Positions 58,152 to 64,000 of a DNA stretch of 64,000 nt are shown in pieces; the stretch's first letter is position 1; every line of letters begins with the position of its first letter. The stretch lies in the NCBI GenBank assembly GCA_021325365.1, contig JAJPHF010000026.1, forward strand, positions 49,140 to 113,139, given 5' to 3'. The translations under genes and the position numbers were made by a program. A model generated the notes under the pieces. The model did not search any database, had not been told where the DNA came from, and saw only the letters and a list, made by a program, of their open reading frames with translations. This stretch comes from Pseudomonadota bacterium. GTDB lineage: Bacteria > Chloroflexota > UBA6077 > JAJPHF01.

Positions 58152-59009
58152 ATGTACGACGAGCGAACCGCGGCGCCCGACAGTACGGCCGTACGGGTCG
58201 CGTTATGGCGAGCCCTGCACGTCCAGGTGGACCCGCCGCCGCACGTGCTCGAAGACGAGATCGGCCTGCGGCTGGTGGCCCCGGACAACGGCTGGCGTCG
58301 GCGTCCTGACATGGACCTGCAGGCCACGCGCCTCTTCCGCGCCGCCATCGTGGCCCGTGCTCGCTTCATCGAGGACCTGGTGGTGGAGCAGGCCGGTCGC
58401 GGCGTCAGGCAATACGTGATCCTCGGCGCTGGGCTCGACAGCTTCGCGCAGCGCCGGCCGGAAGTCGCCTCGCACCTCACGGTGTTCGAGGTCGACCAGC
58501 CGGGCCCCCAGGCCTGGAAGCGGCAGCGTCTGATTGAGCTGGGCTTCGGCATCCCGGAGTGGCTGCGGTTCGTGCCCGTCGATTTCGAGGCGGGCGCGTC
58601 GTGGTGGGAGCGGCTGATTAGCGCTGGCTTCGACGCCGAGCAGCCGGCCGTGGTGGCCTGCACCGGCGTCAGCATGTACCTCACGAAGGACGCCATCGCG
58701 GCCACGCTGCGCCAGGTCGCGGGGCTCGCGCCAGGCTCCACGCTGGCCATGACGTTCATCCTGCCGCTTGATTGGACTGACCCGGAGGAGCGACCTGGGC
58801 GTGAGGCCGCGGAGCAAGGGGCCAGAGCAAGCGGGACGCCGTTTATCAGCTTCTTTACCCCGCCGGAGATGCTGGCACTGGCCAACGAGGCGGGGTTTAG
58901 ACGAGTCCAGCACGTGTCGGGAGTCGCGCTTACCGAGCGCTACTTCGCTGCCAGCCCAGACGGCCTGCGGCCGGGCCGCTCGGAGGAGCTGCTGGTAGCG
59001 ACCACGTAG
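58152..59009 (+). CDS. SAM-dependent methyltransferase, LCM/TIGR00027-like
   Basis: The ATG at 58152 has AAGGAG 10 nt upstream; 285 aa. DMDLQATRLFRAAIVARARF, YVILGAGLDSFAQRRPEV (SAM motif), VFEVDQPGPQAWKRQRLIEL, FVPVDFEAGASWWERL and ACTGVSMYLTKDAIAATL match the leucine carboxyl methyltransferase-type family used for small-molecule O-methylation in secondary metabolism. The substrate is unknown. It stands alone after the membrane protein, 105 bp downstream. Confidence 0.9.
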   Translation: MYDERTAAPDSTAVRVALWRALHVQVDPPPHVLEDEIGLRLVAPDNGWRRRPDMDLQATRLFRAAIVARARFIEDLVVEQAGRGVRQYVILGAGLDSFAQRRPEVASHLTVFEVDQPGPQAWKRQRLIELGFGIPEWLRFVPVDFEAGASWWERLISAGFDAEQPAVVACTGVSMYLTKDAIAATLRQVAGLAPGSTLAMTFILPLDWTDPEERPGREAAEQGARASGTPFISFFTPPEMLALANEAGFRRVQHVSGVALTERYFAASPDGLRPGRSEELLVATT

Positions 59010-59055
59010 TGTCCGGCCGTGGAGCCGGGAACTCGGCTTCGCAGGGTGCGCGGAC

Positions 59056-60684
59056 CTACCCCTCGGCCGGGTCGAGCTTGACGAAGAGGGGCTTGGGGGC
59101 GGGGAGCGGCTGGCCGGGCTGGGGGCTGCGAGCGTGCCAGCCCTGGGTCGCCAGGTCGTCTTGATGGCCGAGCAGGGCGTGCAGCCGCGCCGACGAGTGC
59201 GGCAGGTAGGGCGCGAACAGCACCTTCAGCCCGTCGATCAGGTAGAGCAGGCTGGTCAGCGTGGCCGCGCAGGCCGCGCGGTCCTCCTTGACCTGCTTCC
59301 AGGGCGCCCGCTCGTCGAAGTAGCGGTTGCCGTACTGCGCGAGCGTCATGATCTCGCGCAGCGGCTCCTTGAAGCGCGCGGCGCTGATTCCCGCCGCCAC
59401 GGCGTCGAAGGTGGCCGCGACGCGCTCCACCACCGCCGGCTCCGGCGGCCCGCCGTCGGGCACGCGGCCGTCGAAGTACCGCTGGAGGAACGTCAGGTTG
59501 CGGTGCACGAGGTTGCCGTAGGTGGCGACCAGCTCGTCGTTGTTGCGGCGGAAGAACTCGTCCATCGACCAGTCGGTGTCGCGCGTCTCGGGGAGGTTCG
59601 CGGCGATCATGTAGCGAATGGCGTCCGGGTCGTAGCGGGCGAGCAGCTCGGGCACCCAGATGGCCCAGCCGCGGCTGGTCGAGATCTTCTGGCCTTCCAG
59701 GTTCATGTACTCGTTGGCCGGCACGTCGTAGGGCAGGTTCAGGCCGCCGCGCCCGAGCAGGATGGCCGGCCAGATGATCGTGTGGAACGAGATGTTGTCC
59801 TTGCCGATGAAGTAGTAGCTGCGCACGTCCGGGTCTTCCCACCACGAGCGCCAGGCGTCGGGCGTGCCCTGGCGCTGCGCCCACTCCACGCTGGCCGAGA
59901 GGTAGCCGAGCACGGCCTCGAACCACACGTAGATGCGCTTGTCCTCGAAGCCCGGCACCGGTACCGGCACGCCCCACTCGATGTCGCGCGTGATCGGCCG
60001 CGGCTGGAGGCCGGCTTCGAGCAGGCCGAGCGTGAAGCGCTGGACCGTGGGCCGCCAGTAGTCCTTGTCCTTCACCCAGGCGAGGAGCTGCTCGTTGAAG
60101 GCGGTCAGGTTCAGGAAGAAGTGCTCGGTCTCGCGGAAGACGGGCGGCGTGCCGCAGAAGCGGCAGGCCGGATTGAGCAGCTCGTCTGGATCGAGCGGCC
60201 GGCCGCAGTTGTCGCACTGGTCGCCGCGCGCCCCCTCGAAGCCGCAGTGCGGGCAGGTGCCCTGCACGTAGCGGTCGGGCAGGAAGCGGCGGTCGACCTC
60301 GCAGTACGGCGAGACCATCGTCTGCTTGAAGATGTGGCCCCGGTCGAGCAACGTCCGGAAGACCTCGTGAACGACGGCGCGGTGGTTGTCGGTGCCCGTG
60401 CGCGTGAACAGGTCGAAGCTGATGCCGAGCTTCGCCCAGCACTCGAGGAACTCGGTCTGGTAGCGGTCGGTGATGACGGCTGGCGGCACGCCCTCCTGCT
60501 CGGCGCGCACGGTGATCGGCGTGCCGTGCTCGTCGCTGCCCGACACCATGAGCACGTCGTGGCCCTGAAGGCGGTGGAAGCGGGCGAAGATGTCGGCCGG
60601 CAGGTAGGCGCCGGCGATGTGGCCGACGTGCAGCGAGCCGTTGGCGTAGGGCCAGGCGACGCAGACGAGGTAGCGATCAGGCAT
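59056..60684 (-). CDS. metG: Methionyl-tRNA synthetase
   Basis: 542 aa, bacterial type without the C-terminal tRNA-binding domain. HIGH motif region: YANGSLHVGHIAGAYLPADI. Zinc knuckle: CPHCGFEGARGDQCDNCG ... CRFCG (four CxxC). The KMSKS motif reads KISTSRGWAIW, a variant known in this enzyme class. It charges tRNA-Met. The ATG at 60684 sits directly at the edge of a TCAGCGATCAGC repeat block, with no clear Shine-Dalgarno, so its leader is repeat-derived or the mRNA is leaderless. Confidence 0.96.
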   Translation of the reverse strand: MPDRYLVCVAWPYANGSLHVGHIAGAYLPADIFARFHRLQGHDVLMVSGSDEHGTPITVRAEQEGVPPAVITDRYQTEFLECWAKLGISFDLFTRTGTDNHRAVVHEVFRTLLDRGHIFKQTMVSPYCEVDRRFLPDRYVQGTCPHCGFEGARGDQCDNCGRPLDPDELLNPACRFCGTPPVFRETEHFFLNLTAFNEQLLAWVKDKDYWRPTVQRFTLGLLEAGLQPRPITRDIEWGVPVPVPGFEDKRIYVWFEAVLGYLSASVEWAQRQGTPDAWRSWWEDPDVRSYYFIGKDNISFHTIIWPAILLGRGGLNLPYDVPANEYMNLEGQKISTSRGWAIWVPELLARYDPDAIRYMIAANLPETRDTDWSMDEFFRRNNDELVATYGNLVHRNLTFLQRYFDGRVPDGGPPEPAVVERVAATFDAVAAGISAARFKEPLREIMTLAQYGNRYFDERAPWKQVKEDRAACAATLTSLLYLIDGLKVLFAPYLPHSSARLHALLGHQDDLATQGWHARSPQPGQPLPAPKPLFVKLDPAEG

Positions 60685-60864
60685 CAGCAGTCAGCTTTCG
60701 GCGGTGAGCGATCAGCGTTCCGCGATCAGCGGTCAGCGATCAGCAGTCAGCCGCCAGGCTTCAGCGGTCATTGCACGCTCGGTCAGCCGCCGCATGGGGA
60801 TACCCGAGGGCCGGCCGTGGAACGTGGGGCTGAAAGCTGACGGCTGATCGCTGATGGCTGACCG
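60685..60864. repeat. Degenerate GATCAGCGGTCAGC repeat block with inverted end
   Basis: Many short copies of (G)ATCAGC(G/A)GTCAGC between 60685 and 60775, followed by the same motif inverted (GCTGATCGCTGATGGCTGA) at 60830-60864. It fills the gap between metG and the glycosyltransferase gene and reaches both coding ends. Confidence 0.75.
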
Positions 60865-61587
60865 CTACGCGTAGCGCCCGCGCCAATCGTTCCAGCGCAC
60901 GCGCAGGACGTCGCGGATCATTCGGATTGTATCACGCAGCGGGCTGACCCGACTGCTGGCCTGGTAGTACCAGGCGATTGGCACCTCGACCAGGCGCAGC
61001 CGGCGCTTGCGGGCCAGGTAGAGCACCTCGACGTCGAAGCCGAAGCCGTCCACCGTGCTGGCGGCGAACAGCGACGCGGCGCTGGCGGCGGTGAACGCCT
61101 TGAAGCCGCACTGGGTGTCGTGCAGGCCTGGCACGGCCAGCAGGCGCACGAGCAGATTGAAGACGCGTCCCATGAGATGGCGCCGGTACGGCTCGCCGAT
61201 GCGGCGGGCGCCGGCGCCCTCGCGCGTCGCCAGCGCCACGTCGGCGCCAGCGGCGAACGGTGCCAGGAGCTTCGGCAGCTCGTGCGCGGGCATCGAGAGG
61301 TCGGCGTCGCACATGACGCGCAGGGCGCCCCGCGCCTCCAGCATGCCGCGGCGCACGGCCGCGCCCTTGCCGCGGTGGGGCGCGCGGACCAGGCGCACGA
61401 GCGGGTCGGCGACGGCGGCGCGCTCGGTCACCGCAGCCGTGGCGTCGCGGCTGCCGTCGTCCACGACGACGATCTCGGCGCTGTACGCCTCGCCGCGCAG
61501 GAACTGGCCGAGCTGGGCGAGCGTGGCCGGGAGGCGCTCCGCCTCATTGTAGGCGGGGATCACGATCGACACGAACGGCGCCGGCAT
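60865..61587 (-). CDS. Family 2 glycosyltransferase (dolichyl-/undecaprenyl-phosphate glucosyltransferase-like)
   Basis: The ATG at 61587 follows GGAG; 240 aa. GT-A fold: FVSIVIPAYNEAERLPATL, EIVVVDDGSRDATAAVTERA, RAPHRGKGAAVRRGMLEARG, VMCDADLSMPAHELPKLLAP (the DxD-type site reads DADLS), GLHDTQCGFKAFTAASAASL and GFDVEVLYLARKRRLRLVEV. This matches the ALG5-like subgroup, transferring a sugar from UDP/GDP-sugar to a lipid phosphate. There is no C-terminal membrane helix, unlike eukaryotic ALG5. Confidence 0.9.
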   Translation of the reverse strand: MPAPFVSIVIPAYNEAERLPATLAQLGQFLRGEAYSAEIVVVDDGSRDATAAVTERAAVADPLVRLVRAPHRGKGAAVRRGMLEARGALRVMCDADLSMPAHELPKLLAPFAAGADVALATREGAGARRIGEPYRRHLMGRVFNLLVRLLAVPGLHDTQCGFKAFTAASAASLFAASTVDGFGFDVEVLYLARKRRLRLVEVPIAWYYQASSRVSPLRDTIRMIRDVLRVRWNDWRGRYA

Positions 61588-61777
61588 CGCGCTCCGTCCA
61601 CCTCGGCGGCGGTGTTGCTGCTCTCCACCATCATAGCGAAACGGGGGATTATGGGGTGCTGCGGTAGGCGCCGAGCACGCGGCCGCGTCAACGCCAGGGC
61701 CAGGATGGTCGCCGGTGGGGCACGGCCACGCTCCCTCACCAGTCTTGGCGAGCAGCCCGAGCACTCGGCCCGGGATA

Positions 61778-61810
61778 GTGGGTAGGTTTGGCGAAGCCAA
61801 ACGTACCCAC
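61778..61810 (-). terminator. Hairpin after ctaG-like gene
   Basis: GTGGGTA-g-GTTTGGC (61778-61792) pairs with GCCAAAC-g-TACCCAC (61796-61810) around a GAA loop; 14 bp with one mismatch. It lies 18 bp beyond the CtaG-like stop codon. Confidence 0.6.
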
Positions 61811-61827
61811 CAACGTGGGCCGGCCGC

Positions 61828-62799
61828 TTAGACCTCGGCGGCCTGCTCGCGGCGCCGCGCCTCGCGCTCGGATGCACTGAGCCAGGCGAAGAACAGGCCC
61901 AGCGCCGCCAGCAGGTGGACCAGACCCGCAGGGATCCACATCAGCAGGCCCGCGAGCTGCTGGTCGTCTATCGGGCTGAGCCCCCAGGCGGCCTCGCGCG
62001 ACGTGTAGGCCGGGTACCAGGGCGTCTGGGCGAAGGTGAGCAGCACGCCGAGCAGGCCGCCCTGGAAGCCGGCCGTGAACACGTACAGGACGCCGGCGCC
62101 GTGGCCGAGGCGGCCCGGGCGTCCGGGGTGCAGGGCCGTCCACCAGAACAGCAGCGCGCTGGCGAGCAGCGAGGCATGCTCCAGGGCGTGGATCGGCGTG
62201 CTGGCGAGCGCCGCCTGGTAGGGGCCCGGCAGGTGCCAGAGCCAGACCGCCGCCGCGTACAGCCCCCACACGATCCCGGGCTGGCTCAGCCACCGCCAGG
62301 CGGCGCGGACCGGCCGCGCGCCGCGCCACCAGCGCCCAACCGCTTGCCGCTGGCCTCGGCGCAGCGACCAGAGGGCCGGCACCAGCGGCGCGCCGAGCAC
62401 GAGCAGAGGCGCGGCTACCAGCATGAGAATGAGGTGCTGGACCATGTGCGCCGCGAACAGCGCATCGGACAGCGCGTCCAGCGGCGAGACGAGCGCGACC
62501 GCGATCGCCGCCAGGCCGGCGGCGTAGGCGGCGGCCTGCCAGGTGCGGATGCCGCGGCCGGTCCCCACCCGGCGCCAGTAGGTGCGCAGCCCGCGCGCGT
62601 ACACGGCTGCCGCCACGACCAGGCCGAGGAGCACCAGCGGGTCCCAGGCCCACGCCGTCCACACGTCGCCCGGCGTGGGCGGGGCGCCCGTCGCCGCCAG
62701 CGCGGGGTGGCCGTGCCCGCTGGCGGCGAGCGCCAGCGACGCCGCGACGAGCGTGGGCGCCGCGATGGTCGGGCTACGTCCGCTGGCGAATCTGGTCAT
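61828..62799 (-). CDS. CtaG/caa3-type cytochrome c oxidase assembly membrane protein
   Basis: 323 aa with about seven helices. Typical motifs are WAWDPLVLLGLVVAAAVYAR, ALVSPLDALSDALFAAHMVQHL, LLVLGAPLVPALWSL, HLPGPYQAAL, IHALEHASLLASALLFWW and GLLMWIPAGLVHLLAALGLF. Family members deliver copper during assembly of caa3 oxidase, or are named from that role. His residues in HMVQHLI and HALEHASL are likely metal ligands. No oxidase subunit genes are nearby. Confidence 0.92.
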   Translation of the reverse strand: MTRFASGRSPTIAAPTLVAASLALAASGHGHPALAATGAPPTPGDVWTAWAWDPLVLLGLVVAAAVYARGLRTYWRRVGTGRGIRTWQAAAYAAGLAAIAVALVSPLDALSDALFAAHMVQHLILMLVAAPLLVLGAPLVPALWSLRRGQRQAVGRWWRGARPVRAAWRWLSQPGIVWGLYAAAVWLWHLPGPYQAALASTPIHALEHASLLASALLFWWTALHPGRPGRLGHGAGVLYVFTAGFQGGLLGVLLTFAQTPWYPAYTSREAAWGLSPIDDQQLAGLLMWIPAGLVHLLAALGLFFAWLSASEREARRREQAAEV

Positions 62800-62943
62800 G
62801 CCTCGGCCGCGGGCCTCCTACTGGAGTGTACCGACACGGCGCGGGCAGGCGGAGGTTTCGCGGGCGCCCTCGGCTTGTGGCATGCGGCCTGCGTCGATTC
62901 CGGAGACGCGCGGACCAACGCGCATGGCGAGCAGGAGGGACTC

Positions 62944-63951
62944 ATGGTGCAGCTAGGTTGGAAGGCGGGACCGGAGCAGTACCCGCCCATGGAGCTACTG
63001 GACTACGCGGTGACGGCCGAGCAGGCCGGCTTCGACATCATCGACGTGAGCGACCACTTTCACCCCTGGTCCGAGTCGGGCCAGGCGTGCTTTACGTGGA
63101 CCTGGCTCGGCGCCGCGGCGGTGAAGACCAGCCGCATACACCTGGGGACCGGCGTGACCTGCCCCATCATCCGCTACCACCCGGCGGTGATCGCGCAGGC
63201 GGCGGCCACGCTCGGCTGCATGGCGCCCGGGCGCGCTTATCTCGGCGTCGGCACGGGCGAGGCGCTGAACGAGTACGCGGCCACGCACGTCTGGCCGACG
63301 TATTCCGAGCGGCAGGAGCGCCTGGCCGAGGCGATCGCGCTGATCCGCGAGCTGTGGCAGGGCGAGCCCGTGAGCTTCGATGGCTGCTACTACCGCACGC
63401 GCGGGGCGAAGCTCTATACCCGCCCGGCCCAGCCGGTGCCGCTCTACGTCTCCAGCATGGTGCCCGAAAGCGCGCGCTTCGCCGGCCGCCACGGCGACGG
63501 CCTGATCACCGTCGGCGGCGACCAGCCGGAGACCTATCAGAAGATCCTGCGCGAGTTCGAGGCGGGCGCGCGGGAGGCGGGCAAGGACCCGGCGCGCATG
63601 CCACGGCTGATCGAGCTGAACGTGGCCTACACCGACGACGAGGCGAGCGCGGTGCAGGCGCAGCAGAAGTACTGGGCGGGCGCCTTCGTGCCGGCCCTCT
63701 TCGCGCAGAAGATCTACACGCCGGCCATGTCGGCCAAGAACGGCAAGGTGGTGGGCGCCGACACGCTGAAGCAGATGATGTGCATCTCGCCCGATCCCGA
63801 GCAGCACCGCCGCTTCGCCCAGCAGTACGTCGAGCTCGGCTTCACGCACCTGTTCTTCCACTCGGCCGGCCCCGACCAGCGGGCCTTCCTGGAGCGGTAC
63901 GGGCGCGACGTGCTGCCGCGCCTGCGCGGGGCGCAGCGGGCGGCCGCGTAG
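62944..63951 (+). CDS. F420-dependent LLM oxidoreductase (Fgd-like)
   Basis: The ATG at 62944 follows AGGAGGG; 335 aa. Luciferase-like TIM barrel: QLGWKAGPEQYPPMELLDYA, FDIIDVSDHFHPWSESGQAC, IHLGTGVTCPIIRYHPAVIA, PGRAYLGVGTGEALNEYAAT, RFAGRHGDGLITVGGDQPET and the terminal LGFTHLFFHSAGPDQRAFL. The sequence follows the F420-dependent glucose-6-phosphate dehydrogenase/LLM (TIGR03557-like) group, implying coenzyme F420 use in this organism. The substrate is unconfirmed. Confidence 0.92.
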   Translation: MVQLGWKAGPEQYPPMELLDYAVTAEQAGFDIIDVSDHFHPWSESGQACFTWTWLGAAAVKTSRIHLGTGVTCPIIRYHPAVIAQAAATLGCMAPGRAYLGVGTGEALNEYAATHVWPTYSERQERLAEAIALIRELWQGEPVSFDGCYYRTRGAKLYTRPAQPVPLYVSSMVPESARFAGRHGDGLITVGGDQPETYQKILREFEAGAREAGKDPARMPRLIELNVAYTDDEASAVQAQQKYWAGAFVPALFAQKIYTPAMSAKNGKVVGADTLKQMMCISPDPEQHRRFAQQYVELGFTHLFFHSAGPDQRAFLERYGRDVLPRLRGAQRAAA

Positions 63952-64000
63952 AGCGGTGATACGCGAGCCCGCCCGGCGGGACGCTTACCGGGGCGCGCCC

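Noticed and set aside
59670..59700. Defective KMSKS motif in methionyl-tRNA synthetase
   Set aside because: KISTS is a known natural variant in this enzyme class, so it is not evidence of inactivation.
59134..60840. Long plus-strand frame (568 codons)
   Set aside because: Exact antisense shadow of metG; composition Val/Arg/Gly/Ala with no domain pattern.

Overview
The window is very GC-rich bacterial DNA with tightly packed genes on both strands. It carries no rRNA, tRNA or CRISPR array that I can see. The gene content includes NMT1/SsuA-type substrate-binding lipoproteins, HtrA-like S1C proteases, NarL/NarX signalling, an F420-type luciferase-like oxidoreductase, a CtaG protein, a SpoIIM/RDD pair and a sigma-70 factor without region 1.1. 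This mix best fits a member of the Chloroflexota (Thermomicrobia-like). That placement is an inference from gene families only; no marker gene was compared.

Layout. 0-4 kb: a truncated virginiamycin-B-lyase-like repeat protein and two exported proteins of unknown function. 4-8.4 kb: a sigma factor with a good promoter, then a four-gene catabolic operon (CoA-transferase B, amidohydrolase, CoA-transferase A, Asp/Glu-racemase-fold enzyme). 8.5-14.4 kb: YbjQ and GIY-YIG proteins, a second racemase-fold enzyme, a creatininase-like protein with altered metal ligands, a bicupin, a Tat lipoprotein solute-binding protein and an exported RidA-like protein. 14.4-21.5 kb: a large sensor kinase, FAA hydrolase, MDR oxidoreductase, NUDIX hydrolase and MFS transporter. 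21.5-22.9 kb: a gene-free, repeat-rich stretch. 22.9-34.5 kb: a secreted CxxCH propeller protein, a solute-binding lipoprotein, four very small minus-strand genes, a NarX/NarL pair, a uracil-DNA glycosylase, an HtrA-HtrA-regulator operon and dnaA.

34.7-48 kb: SpoIIM and RDD membrane proteins, a REC-GGDEF protein, two more solute-binding lipoproteins, a cation/proton antiporter preceded by a terminator-like hairpin, an orphan DNA methyltransferase, isochorismatase-fold and EVE proteins, and an ABC ATPase with no permease. 48-52.6 kb: an accessory-looking run of small membrane proteins, including a tandem paralogue pair. 52.6-64 kb: CorA, IlvD, a spermidine-synthase-like membrane protein carrying an interspersed repeat in frame, an LCM-type methyltransferase, MetRS, a glycosyltransferase, CtaG and an F420-type oxidoreductase.

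The least ordinary signals are: a palindromic interspersed repeat family, one copy of which is read through inside a gene; a separate ~260 bp element present twice, each time in the same orientation upstream of an exported-protein gene; a perfect 56 bp palindrome between convergent genes; an operon of two signal-less HtrA-like proteases with a receiver-degenerate NarL regulator; a terminator-like hairpin in the leader of an antiporter; and four solute-binding proteins with no permease in the window.
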